Source: Hyphomicrobiales bacterium (GTDB taxonomy: Bacteria > Pseudomonadota > Alphaproteobacteria > Rhizobiales > Rhizobiaceae). Taken from it: a DNA stretch of 64,000 nucleotides. How positions within the stretch are numbered: position 1 is the first letter of the stretch; each line of letters begins with the position of its first letter. Below are positions 56,308 through 63,906 of this stretch, one piece after another. The position numbers and the translations under genes were made by a program. The notes under the pieces were generated by a model, which had not been told where the DNA came from, did not search any database, and saw nothing but the letters and a program-made list of their open reading frames with translations. The DNA lies in NCBI GenBank assembly GCA_003577315.1, contig QEVK01000001.1, positions 88,727-152,726 of the forward strand. Direction: 5' to 3'.

Positions 56308-56937
56308 ATGAGCGATGTCCTGACCCTTTCCGCACCGGACCTTGCGGCGCTGCTGTGCAGCCGTGTCTGTCACGACATCATCTCGCCGGTGGGCGCGATC
56401 AACAACGGCCTCGAGCTGCTCGACGAGGGCGGCGCCGACGAGGACGCCATGCGCCTGATCCGCACCAGCGCCCGCAACGCCTCGGCCCGCCTCCAGTTCG
56501 CCCGCATCGCCTTCGGCGCGGCCGGCTCGGCCGGCATGCAGATCGACACCGGCGACGCCGAGGCGGTGGCCAGCGCCTTCCTCGCCAACGAGAAGCCCGA
56601 ATTCGAGTGGCGCGGGCCGCGCGCGCTCCTGCCCAAGAACAAGGTCAAGCTGCTGCTCAACCTGATCCTGATCGCCAACGCCGCCATCCCGCGTGGCGGC
56701 AAGATCACGGTCGAGCTCGCCGGGCTCGAGACCGCGCCGCGCTTCACCCTGACCGCGAGCGGGCCGATGACGCGCGTTCCCGCCCGCTTCCTCGAGCTCC
56801 ATTCCGGCGTGAAGCCGGACGAGCCGATCGACGCCCACGCCGTCCAGCCCTACTACACGCTGCTCCTCGCGCGCGAGGCGGGCATGACGATCGAGATCCG
56901 CGCCGGCGCCGAGGAGATCGTCCTGACCGCGCAATAG
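56308..56937 (+). CDS. chpT: Histidine phosphotransferase ChpT
   Basis: About 209 residues. N-terminal dimerisation helix bundle with the phospho-accepting His22 in CHDIISPVGAINNGLELLDEG and a degenerate ATPase-like C-terminal domain. Passes phosphate from CckA to CtrA and CpdR in the alphaproteobacterial cell-cycle relay. Start after a GAGGGG element. Divergent from eipA. Confidence 0.94.
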   Translation: MSDVLTLSAPDLAALLCSRVCHDIISPVGAINNGLELLDEGGADEDAMRLIRTSARNASARLQFARIAFGAAGSAGMQIDTGDAEAVASAFLANEKPEFEWRGPRALLPKNKVKLLLNLILIANAAIPRGGKITVELAGLETAPRFTLTASGPMTRVPARFLELHSGVKPDEPIDAHAVQPYYTLLLAREAGMTIEIRAGAEEIVLTAQ

Positions 56938-57152
56938 GCGGCCCGCGCGGCCGGCCGATCCGCGTTTACCGAAAATTCAGCCATCCGGTTACGGCGATCT
57001 TTACCGTCTGCCCCTATCTTCGCCCGTGACCGTCGCGCGGCCCGGGACAGCGGAAAATCCGCGCCCGGACGACAGGCGACGGGCCGCTGTCGGCGCGCCC
57101 GCGAACGCGCCCGGCGGTCCGGGCCGTGGGCGGCGAGCCATGGGGGTGGAAC

Positions 57153-57521
57153 ATGAAGCGCTGCATGATCGTCGACGATTCGAGCGTCATCCGTAAGGTC
57201 GCGAGCCGCATTCTCGGCGGCTCGGACATGATCGTCCAGGAGGCGGCCACCGGCGGCGACGCCCTCGTCATGTGCGCGGCGCAGATGCCCGACATCGTCA
57301 TCGTCGACGCACGCCTGCCCGACATCGCCGCCGAGGACCTGATCCGCCGGCTCGTCGCGCTCAGCGCCTTCGTTCGGCCGCACATCGTCCTGTGCATGAC
57401 GGAGTTCGACGTCGGCGCGATCATGCGCGCCAAGCGCGCCGGCGCCCGGGGCTACATCCTCAAGCCCTTCAACCGCTCGCAACTTCTGGAGCGCTTCCGC
57501 GACATGGATCTGGCGGCGTAG
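57153..57521 (+). CDS. Single-domain response regulator
   Basis: 122 residues, a bare receiver domain: acidic DD at 8-9, phospho-acceptor Asp52 in VIVDARLPD, Thr83 and Lys104 in LKPF. No output domain. Placed between chpT and ctrA, so a phosphate sink or shuttle for ChpT is plausible. It does not match DivK or CpdR clearly. Stop codon coincides with the first TAGCGAA repeat. Confidence 0.88.
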   Translation: MKRCMIVDDSSVIRKVASRILGGSDMIVQEAATGGDALVMCAAQMPDIVIVDARLPDIAAEDLIRRLVALSAFVRPHIVLCMTEFDVGAIMRAKRAGARGYILKPFNRSQLLERFRDMDLAA

Positions 57522-57616
57522 CGAATAGCGAATAGCGAATAGCGAATAGCGAATAGAAAGCAGAACAGGCCGCTGACGACGTCAACGGCCCACTATTCGC
57601 TATTCGCTATTCGCTT
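57519..57616. repeat. Inverted TAGCGAA heptamer arrays
   Basis: Five copies of TAGCGAA (57519-57553), about 40 bp, then the same unit in inverted orientation at 57593-57614. The arms can pair over 22 bp with a 36-nt loop. It fills the space between two convergent genes and probably acts as a bidirectional terminator. Because the unit is 7 nt and holds TAG, it gives a stop in all three frames. Confidence 0.85.
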
Positions 57617-58312
57617 CTACGCGATTTCGCGGATGTCCTCGGGCTCGCGCAGCACATAGCCGCGGCCCCACACCGTCTCGATGTAGTTCTGCCCGCCGGA
57701 CGCCGCGTCGAGCTTCTTGCGCAGCTTGCAGATGAAGACGTCGATGATCTTCAGCTCCGGCTCGTCCATGCCGCCATAGAGATGGTTGAGGAACATCTCC
57801 TTGGTCAGCGTCGTGCCCTTGCGCAGCGAAAGCAGCTCGAGCATCTGGTATTCCTTGCCGGTCAGATGCACGCGCTGCCCGCCGACCTCGACCGTCTTGG
57901 CGTCGAGATTGACCACCAGGTCGCCGGTGGTGATGACCGACTGCGCATGCCCCTTGGAGCGGCGCACGATGGCGTGGATGCGCGCGATCAGCTCGTCCTT
58001 GTGGAACGGCTTGGTCATGTAGTCGTCGGCGCCGAAGCCCAGGCCGCGCACCTTGTCCTCGATGCCGGCCATGCCGGACAGGATCAGGATCGGTGTCTTG
58101 ACCTTGGACAGCCGCAACGTGCGCAGCACCTCGTATCCCGACATGTCGGGCAGGTTGAGGTCGAGCAGGATGATGTCGTAGTCGTAGAGCTTGCCGAGAT
58201 CGACGCCCTCCTCGCCGAGGTCCGTCGTGTAGACATTGAAGCTCTCCGACTTCAGCATCAGTTCGATGCTCTGTGCGGTCGCACTGTCGTCTTCGATGAG
58301 CAGAACGCGCAT
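57617..58312 (-). CDS. ctrA: Cell-cycle master response regulator CtrA
   Basis: 231 residues. Receiver domain with Asp51 ([20 protein letters not shown]) and C-terminal OmpR-type winged helix ([52 protein letters not shown]), nearly identical to other alphaproteobacterial CtrA. Controls replication origin activity, division and flagellar genes. Its phosphorelay partner ChpT and inhibitor SciP are encoded nearby. The upstream region contains a GANTC cluster and a CtrA half-site. Confidence 0.98.
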   Translation of the reverse strand: MRVLLIEDDSATAQSIELMLKSESFNVYTTDLGEEGVDLGKLYDYDIILLDLNLPDMSGYEVLRTLRLSKVKTPILILSGMAGIEDKVRGLGFGADDYMTKPFHKDELIARIHAIVRRSKGHAQSVITTGDLVVNLDAKTVEVGGQRVHLTGKEYQMLELLSLRKGTTLTKEMFLNHLYGGMDEPELKIIDVFICKLRKKLDAASGGQNYIETVWGRGYVLREPEDIREIA

Positions 58313-58756
58313 TTATGTCCCCTTTCCCGCCGCCAGGCCGGGTTCAGCGAGAGTCCGGCTTCGCAGCGGCAACTGCCTGAATCGGAGGCTGCCATGCAAT
58401 GGTTAACAAAATATGATTCTCCATTGCAAGCGATATTCGATCCATTCAGCTTTCGCCTACACCTCGTTGAATCCAAACGTAAATCGCAAAAACCGAAAGT
58501 TAATGCGATAGTTCAGGAAACGCAGATAAGCGACTCATCGGGAGTCGTTTTGCCGCGTCCGGCAGGCCAAGGCGTCTTTACCCGGCCTTAAGCCATCGCC
58601 GCTATGATTAACAATGCGCGTAAACGAATGGTTACCGGCCGCGCCGGCGCTTAGGAAATTGTTTCCCATGCCCGCGCAGCGCCGATCCGGAGGAAGACAA
58701 GGGCCGGCGCCGGCCGTTCAAGGGCGCAAGCGTATGCGTTTCGGGAGTAGCGAGTA
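58313..58756. promoter_or_regulatory. ctrA/fliJ-like intergenic regulatory region
   Basis: 444-bp gene-free stretch between divergent genes. It holds four GANTC sites (58415-58419, 58469-58473, 58532-58536, 58542-58546), targets of the CcrM methyltransferase, and a TTAACCAT element on the ctrA strand (58406-58399), the CtrA half-site seen in Sinorhizobium. The GACTC-ATCGG-GAGTC palindrome (58532-58546) is followed by TTTT. ctrA is probably autoregulated and methylation-dependent. Confidence 0.55.
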
Positions 58757-59131
58757 ATGAAGGCACGAGAGAACCTGGTGCGGCTGAAGCGGTTTCAGGT
58801 CAATGAAAAGCGCAAGCAGCTCACCCAGCTCGACATGATGATCGCCGAGTTCGAGCGCATGGCGGGCGAGCTGGACCTTCAGATCGCCGCGGAGGAGAAG
58901 AAGGCCGGCATCACCGACGTCAGCCACTTCGCCTATCCGACCTTCGCCAAGGCCGCCCGCCAGCGGCGCGACAACCTGCGCGATTCGCAGGCCGACCTGA
59001 AGCAGCAGCGCGAGAGCGCGCAGGCGCTTCTGGACGAGGCGGAGGCCGAGCTTGCCAAGGCGGAGGCGCTCGAGATGCGCGACGGGCGCGGGCGCGAGGC
59101 CGAGGGCGGACGCGCGGCCGCCGCCGGCTAG
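58757..59131 (+). CDS. fliJ: FliJ-like coiled-coil flagellar export protein
   Basis: 124 residues, all helical: ENLVRLKRFQVNEKRKQLTQLDMMIAEFERMAGELDLQIAAEEKK then an AKAARQRRDNLRDSQADLKQQRESAQALLDEAEAELAKAE coiled coil. This matches small FliJ-type proteins that sit next to ctrA in Rhizobiales; no fliI is visible, so the label rests on composition and position. Its TAG stop is the start of a dispersed repeat. Confidence 0.65.
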   Translation: MKARENLVRLKRFQVNEKRKQLTQLDMMIAEFERMAGELDLQIAAEEKKAGITDVSHFAYPTFAKAARQRRDNLRDSQADLKQQRESAQALLDEAEAELAKAEALEMRDGRGREAEGGRAAAAG

Positions 59132-59230
59132 AGCCGCGTGCATCCCGACGGATGCGCAATGTTGCCCTAGCCTCTTGTTTGCGCACCGGATTTACCCGGA
59201 AAGTGCATACACTTTCCGGTCCGATGCTCT
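59129..59230. repeat. Dispersed palindromic repeat, family B copy 2
   Basis: Starts CTAGAGC, includes hairpin GCATCC/GGATGC and a TTGTTTGCGCA segment, then a GGATTTA...CCGGAAAGTGCATA stem-loop region ending TTCCGGTCCGAT. Nearly the same as the reverse complement of 34841-34937. The leading TAG is the fliJ-like stop codon. Fills most of the 205-bp gap to aat. Confidence 0.75.
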
Positions 59231-59336
59231 GGAGCCGCGTCCGCGCGACAGCGCCGGCGAGGACGACGCTCCCCGCCGCAGCCGGCCCTGCCCGGCGCAA
59301 CCCTTGCCCCCTGTCCCGTTCCGAAAGGCCGATCCG

Positions 59337-60227
59337 TTGTCCGATACCGCCGCATCCGCTCCCGACGCCACGCTTTCGGCACGCGCCCGGCAGCTCGCGC
59401 TCGGCCTGCTCTATCCGCTGAAGCCCGGCCGTCTCCACGACGCGCCCCATCTTGCCGCCCGCATCGTGCTCGACACGCTGCGGCGGCGCCAGGGGCCGCC
59501 GGAGGCCGCGCGCATCGCCGCCCGGCCGGCCGGCTACGGCGGCATCGCCTGGGACGTCTCGACGCCGACCGTGCTCGAGGCGGCGCGCCGCGGCTTCTAT
59601 CCGCATTCCCATGTCGGGCCGATGAAATGGTGGTCGCCGCCGCAGCGCGCGGTGATGATGCTCGACAAGGTACACATCGCCAGGCGCTTCCGCCGCACCA
59701 TGCGCGCCAGCGACGCCGAGCTTTGCTTCGACCGCGACTTTTCGGCCGTGCTCGACGCCTGCGCCGCGCCCCGACCGGGACGCACGCCGCTGACCTGGAT
59801 CACGCCGCGCGCCAAGGCGCTCTATCTGCGCCTGCACCGCGAGGGCCACGCCCATTCGGTGGAGATCCGCAACGCCGAGGGCGGGCTGGAGGGCGGCCTG
59901 TTCGGCCTCACCGTCGGCCCGGTCTTCTCCGCGCTGTCGATGTTCCACACCGCCGACAACGCCTCGAAATTCGCCATCGTCGGGCTCTACCACCATCTGG
60001 CCGAATGGGGCTTCACCGCCGTCGACCATCAGGTCATGTCGCCATGGGTCGAGACGCTGGGCGGCACGATCCTCAGGCGCGACGCCTTCGAGGCGCTCTT
60101 GAAGGCGCCCGCCCCGGCGGCCGCCGCACCCGGCGCGTGGACCGCGCTCTATCGCCCTGTCGACACCGCCGCATGGCAACCGTCCGGCCAGTCGGCCGGC
60201 GAGGCCGGGGCCCGCGCCGCGGCCTGA
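59337..60227 (+). CDS. aat: Leucyl/phenylalanyl-tRNA-protein transferase-family protein
   Basis: About 296 residues. GNAT-related family that adds Leu/Phe to N termini for N-end-rule degradation. GFYPHSHVGPMKWWSPPQRAVM, EGGLEGGLFGLTVGPVFSALSMFH and DHQVMSPWVETLGG are diagnostic. Start is probably TTG at 59337, after AAAGG; no ATG is suitably placed. Convergent with sciP. Confidence 0.85.
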   Translation: MSDTAASAPDATLSARARQLALGLLYPLKPGRLHDAPHLAARIVLDTLRRRQGPPEAARIAARPAGYGGIAWDVSTPTVLEAARRGFYPHSHVGPMKWWSPPQRAVMMLDKVHIARRFRRTMRASDAELCFDRDFSAVLDACAAPRPGRTPLTWITPRAKALYLRLHREGHAHSVEIRNAEGGLEGGLFGLTVGPVFSALSMFHTADNASKFAIVGLYHHLAEWGFTAVDHQVMSPWVETLGGTILRRDAFEALLKAPAPAAAAPGAWTALYRPVDTAAWQPSGQSAGEAGARAAA

Positions 60228-60303
60228 CCGGGCCGCGCGGGGCCGCGCCTTCCCCCACCCGCCGCGACCGGAGGCCGCGCGAATGCCGGCCGCGGACGCA
60301 GAC

Positions 60304-60341
60304 GGCCGCGCGCCCGCCCCTCACGAGGCAGGCGCGCGGCC
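60304..60341. terminator. Bidirectional terminator between aat and sciP
   Basis: Perfect inverted repeat with 11-bp arms (GGCCGCGCGCC, 60304-60314; GGCGCGCGGCC, 60331-60341), 16-nt loop. Located between two convergent genes. No T-run, so termination may be weak. Confidence 0.5.
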
Positions 60342-60369
60342 CCCGGCAATGCCGGAACGACCTGTCGTT

Positions 60370-60645
60370 TCAGTGGCGATACTGCTGGATGCGGGTGGTG
60401 CGCAGGCCGGCCAGGCCGTATTCGTCGATCGAGGCCTGCCAGGAAAGAAACTCCTCGACGGTCAGCTTGTAGCGCTGGCACGCCTCCTCGAGGCTGAGCA
60501 ACCCGCCGCGAACCGCGGCGACGACTTCCGCCTTGCGTCTGATGACCCAGCGCCTGGTGTTGGAAGGCGGCAGATCGGCTATGGTGAGCGGGCTTCCGTC
60601 AGGCCCGATGACGTACTTCACCCGCGGTCTAACCAGATCGGTCAT
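60370..60645 (-). CDS. sciP: CtrA inhibitor SciP (DUF1153)
   Basis: 91 residues, nearly identical to SciP: RPRVKYVIGPDGSPLTIADLPP, TRRWVIRRKAEVVAAVRGGLLSLEEAC and a helix-turn-helix LTVEEFLSWQ, ending RTTRIQQYRH. SciP binds CtrA and blocks activation of its target promoters during the cell cycle. Its promoter region carries a CtrA-like box and two GANTC sites. Confidence 0.96.
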   Translation of the reverse strand: MTDLVRPRVKYVIGPDGSPLTIADLPPSNTRRWVIRRKAEVVAAVRGGLLSLEEACQRYKLTVEEFLSWQASIDEYGLAGLRTTRIQQYRH

Positions 60646-60701
60646 CGTACTCTCTACATCTACTCAAAGCACCAATCGACGGGGATGCTACCGCGCCGTC
60701 T

Positions 60702-60764
60702 TTAAAATTTGCCTAAGCGGCCTCTAATGCATAGGTAAGAAATCTGAATCTGCCGTTAGGATTC
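60702..60764 (-). promoter_or_regulatory. CtrA-like box and GANTC sites upstream of sciP
   Basis: TTAA-AATTTGC-CTAA (60702-60716) is one mismatch from TTAA-N7-TTAA, 57-71 bp upstream of the sciP start. GANTC sites are at 60746-60750 and 60760-60764. They lie in a 379-bp gene-free stretch (60646-61024) that also carries a dispersed repeat and the mnmA leader; nothing else is recognised. Confidence 0.5.
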
Positions 60765-60878
60765 TGCGCCGCATTTTATTCGCATTCGAGACATGCCGGC
60801 TTCTCCCCTCGCCGGAGCCCGCGGCGGGGCGCGATGTGGCGGCGCCAGCGACCTTGACCTATATTGCGGGCGCGGGCA

Positions 60879-60923
60879 TTAGAGCAGCGGACCGAAAAGT
60901 GGAATCCGGTTGTCGGATTATCC
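60879..60923. repeat. Short dispersed repeat related to family B
   Basis: Begins TTAGAGCAGCGGACCG and continues to a GGAATCCGG / CGGATTATCC palindromic region; such GAGCAGCGGACCGAAAAGT elements are frequent in rhizobial intergenic DNA. It shares the GGACCG(A/G)AAAGT core with the other two copies and is 100 bp upstream of mnmA. Confidence 0.6.
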
Positions 60924-61024
60924 CCGGCCCGCGACACAGCGGCAGGCCGCCGCCGGCGGACCGGGCCGCAGGGGGCGGCCCCGCGCCGCCGGAGCAACAG
61001 CCTATGCGAGCGGAATCTCTCGCC

Positions 61025-62215
61025 ATGAACAGCCTCGATCTTCCCGGCCTGCCGCAGGACACGCGCGTCGTCGTCGCCATGTCCGGCGGCGTCGATTCCT
61101 CCGTGGTGGCGGGGCTGCTCAAACGCGAGGGCTACGACGTGGTCGGCGTCACCCTGCAGCTCTACGACCACGGCGCCAGCGTCCACCGCGCCGGCTCCTG
61201 CTGTGCCGGCCAGGACATCGACGACGCCCGTCGCGTCGCCGAGACGCTCGGCATCCCCCATTACGTGCTCGACTACGAGGAGCGCTTCCGCAAGGCGGTG
61301 ATCGACCCGTTCGCGGAAAGCTACGTCGCCGGCGAGACGCCGATCCCCTGCGTGGCCTGCAACCAGACCGTCAAGTTCGCCGATCTCCTGGAGACCGCGC
61401 GCGAGCTTGGCGCGCACGCGCTCGCCACCGGCCACTACATCCGCTCGAAGCCCAACGGCGCGCATCGCGCGCTCTACCGCCCGGTCGACGCCGACCGCGA
61501 CCAGAGCTATTTCCTGTTCGCCACCACGCAGGAGCAGATCGACTTCCTGCGCTTCCCGCTCGGCTCGCTGTCCAAGCCGCAGGTGCGCGCCGCCGCCGAG
61601 GCCATGGGCCTGGTCGTGGCCGCCAAGCAGGACAGCCAGGACATCTGCTTCGTGCCGCAGGGCAAGTATTCCGACATCGTCGCCCGGCTGAAGCCCGGCG
61701 CCGCGGCGCCGGGCGAGATCGTCCACATCGACGGCCGGGTGCTCGGCCGCCACGAGGGCATCGTGCGCTACACGATCGGCCAGCGCCGCGGCATCGGCAT
61801 CGCCTCCGGCGAGCCGCTCTATGTCGTGCATCTCGACGCCGAGCATGCGCGCGTCGTCGTCGGCCCGCGCGAGGCGCTGGAGACGCGGGTGATCTTCCTG
61901 CGCAACACCAACTGGCTCGGCGACGGCCCGCTGGAGGCGCTGCCGGCGCAAGGGCTCGAGGTGTTCGCGCGCGTGCGCTCCTCGCGCCCGCCGCGCCCGG
62001 CCGTGCTGCATCACGAGGCGGGGACGAGCTGGGTCGAGCTTGCCGACGGCGAATGCGGCGTGGCGCCGGGCCAGGCCTGCGTCCTCTATTCCGACGAAGG
62101 CGGCGACGCGCGCGTGCTGGGCGGCGGCTTCATCGAGCGCTCGCAGCGCAGCCGCGAGGCCGAGGCCAAGCTGTCGCGGCTGGCGGCGCAGCCCGCCACG
62201 CATCACGGCGCATAG
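61025..62215 (+). CDS. mnmA: tRNA 2-thiouridylase MnmA
   Basis: About 396 residues. PP-loop [13 protein letters not shown] (18-30), catalytic Cys in [13 protein letters not shown], and the second active-site Cys in [14 protein letters not shown]-terminal barrel domain. Thiolates U34 in Glu, Lys and Gln tRNAs. Start at [10 protein letters not shown], the usual family beginning; an ATG at 61004 has a better-placed GGAG and remains possible. Confidence 0.95.
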   Translation: MNSLDLPGLPQDTRVVVAMSGGVDSSVVAGLLKREGYDVVGVTLQLYDHGASVHRAGSCCAGQDIDDARRVAETLGIPHYVLDYEERFRKAVIDPFAESYVAGETPIPCVACNQTVKFADLLETARELGAHALATGHYIRSKPNGAHRALYRPVDADRDQSYFLFATTQEQIDFLRFPLGSLSKPQVRAAAEAMGLVVAAKQDSQDICFVPQGKYSDIVARLKPGAAAPGEIVHIDGRVLGRHEGIVRYTIGQRRGIGIASGEPLYVVHLDAEHARVVVGPREALETRVIFLRNTNWLGDGPLEALPAQGLEVFARVRSSRPPRPAVLHHEAGTSWVELADGECGVAPGQACVLYSDEGGDARVLGGGFIERSQRSREAEAKLSRLAAQPATHHGA

Positions 62216-62256
62216 CCCCCGCAAGAGGCGCGAAGCGGCTTTCTTGCCGCCGCGCT

Positions 62257-63210
62257 TCAGTCGTGGGTGACGGTTCCGGCGGTGAGGATGCGCAGCACCC
62301 GCACCGCCTCCTCGCCGTCGGTGCGCGGCCGCTCGCGCGTGGCGATGCAGCCGATGAAGTGCTGCAGCTCGCGCGTCAGCGGCATGCCCGACGCCACCGG
62401 CACATAGGACGGCTCGTTGGTGGTGAAGGCCCAGTGGCCGCTGTCCTGCCACACGGCGTGGCGGTAGACGGCGAGCTTGCGGTCCCACGGCTCGACATCG
62501 TCGAACACGGCCATCGCCCTGGTGCCGACGACGGTGAGCCTGCGCTCGCGATAGGGATTGAGCCGCGAGGCGAACAGGTGGCTGCGCAGGCCGCCGGGAA
62601 AGCGCATGTGCAGATGCGCGAAGTCGCTCAGATGATCGAGGAGCGCCGCCCCCTCGCCGCGGATCTCGGTCGGCGCGGCCCCCGTGATGGCCAGGATCAT
62701 CGACAGGTCGTGCGGCGCCAGATCCCACAGCGCGTCGTTCTCGGTGTGGAACTTGCCGAGGCCGAGGCGATGGGAGTGGATGTACTTGACCGTGCCGAGC
62801 TCGCCTTCGTCGATCAGCTGCTTGAGCTGCTCGAAGGCGGGGTGGAAGCGCAGCACATGGCCGACCATGAACACGCGGCCGTTGGCCTCGGCGGCGGCGA
62901 CGGCGCGCTCGGCATCGGCGACGTTCAGCGCGATCGGCTTCTCGACCAGCACGTCCTTGCCCGCCTCGACGGCGCGGATCGCGACCTCGGCGTGGAACTG
63001 CGGCGGCAGCGCCATGACGATGGCGTCGACGTCGTCGCGGTCGAACAGGACGTCGGGCTCGATGGCCAGGCAGTCCTGCTCGCTGGCGAAGCCTTCGGCG
63101 CGCGCGGGATTGGCATCCGAAACGGCGTGGAGCGCGCCCAGGGACTTGAGGGTGCGGATGTGGTTCGAGCCCCAATAGCCGCATCCGAGGACGGCGATAC
63201 GCGGTTTCAT
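62257..63210 (-). CDS. Gfo/Idh/MocA-family oxidoreductase
   Basis: About 317 residues. N-terminal Rossmann fold AVLGCGYWGSNHIRTLKSLGAL, the EKPIALN motif (catalytic Lys) and WDLAPHDLSMILAITG (catalytic His). Sequence around HSHRLGLGKFHTEND resembles WlbA/sugar-nucleotide 3-dehydrogenases, so a surface polysaccharide sugar is a plausible substrate. Single gene, convergent with mnmA; no sugar-nucleotide operon nearby. Start at MKPRIAVLG; ribosome-binding site weak. Confidence 0.85.
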   Translation of the reverse strand: MKPRIAVLGCGYWGSNHIRTLKSLGALHAVSDANPARAEGFASEQDCLAIEPDVLFDRDDVDAIVMALPPQFHAEVAIRAVEAGKDVLVEKPIALNVADAERAVAAAEANGRVFMVGHVLRFHPAFEQLKQLIDEGELGTVKYIHSHRLGLGKFHTENDALWDLAPHDLSMILAITGAAPTEIRGEGAALLDHLSDFAHLHMRFPGGLRSHLFASRLNPYRERRLTVVGTRAMAVFDDVEPWDRKLAVYRHAVWQDSGHWAFTTNEPSYVPVASGMPLTRELQHFIGCIATRERPRTDGEEAVRVLRILTAGTVTHD

Positions 63211-63472
63211 GAATTGTATGACCGAAAGACCTAGCGCCCGAGACATAATCGTGCGCCGGGGCGAACTCAACCCCGCGGCCCGCGAAAATGCGGATCGCGG
63301 CCGGCGCGGCATCGGCGCGTGCGCGCGGCGCACCGATGCGAAGGGCGGCCTGAAGGATGACGCGACGGGCCGACTTGACAGGCCGAGCGGCGCCACCTTA
63401 TATCCGCGCGACCTTGGCGGCCGCCTCGGCCCGCGGACGAGCTCCGCCGGCTCCGAAAGCGCGCCGCACCGG

Positions 63473-63549
63473 GGCGGAGTAGCTCAGTCGGTTAGAGCAG
63501 AGGAATCATAATCCTTGTGTCGGGGGTTCGAGTCCCTCCTCCGCTACCA
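63473..63549 (+). tRNA. tRNA-Met (CAT anticodon)
   Basis: 77 nt including CCA. Acceptor stem GGCGGAG / CTCCGCT with one G-U pair at the end, D-arm AGCTCAGTCGGTTAGAGC, anticodon stem GAGGA / TCCTT with loop ATCATAA (anticodon CAT), T-arm GGGGGTTCGAGTCCCTC. Elongator tRNA-Met is most likely; tRNA-Ile2 with lysidine also has CAT. The 3' end is followed within 91 bp by an integrase gene, as at many integration sites. Confidence 0.93.
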
Positions 63550-63604
63550 TTGATCCCGAATAGGAAAATCAGCTAGTTAACGGCCCCATGGGGGTTCGGA
63601 GACT

Positions 63605-63618
63605 GTGAGACATCTCAC
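63605..63618. promoter_or_regulatory. Inverted repeat before the integrase gene
   Basis: GTGAGA-CA-TCTCAC, a perfect dyad 22 bp upstream of the integrase ATG, between the tRNA and integrase gene. Candidate operator or integrase binding site. Confidence 0.35.
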
Positions 63619-63639
63619 GCCAATGTACGCGGAGATGTC

Positions 63640-63906
63640 ATGGCACGTACTTCCTATCTGGCGAGGCGCGACGGTCGCTATTTCATGCAGGCCCGTTTCG
63701 CGGTTCAATGTGCGCCGCTTGTCGGGAAGCCACTCTACCGGGCATCCCTCGGGACAAGTGAATATCGCTCCGCGAGACGACGGCTGGCGGAGTGCCTCAA
63801 CTGGTTTCTGGTGATGAACGAAAGCGTCGATTTCCCCTCCCTCTTCGAGAAAAACGTCGCTCAACTACGGACCTATCTTCAGGACTCGTGGCCAATTTCC
63901 GAGGAT
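63640..63906 (+). pseudogene. N-terminal fragment of a tyrosine-type integrase, interrupted by an insertion sequence
   Basis: Starts at ATG with GGAG 5 nt upstream; about 89 codons (MARTSYLARRDGRYFMQARF...RRLAECLNWFLVMNESVDFPSLF) resemble the N-terminal region of phage/element integrases next to a tRNA. The frame runs into the IS21-like end at 63907 and stops at 63993 with IS-encoded sequence, so the catalytic C terminus is missing here; it may resume beyond the IS, outside the window. Confidence 0.7.

Noticed and set aside
57519..57616. CRISPR array
   Set aside because: The repeat unit is 7 bp without spacers of constant length and is arranged as inverted arrays.
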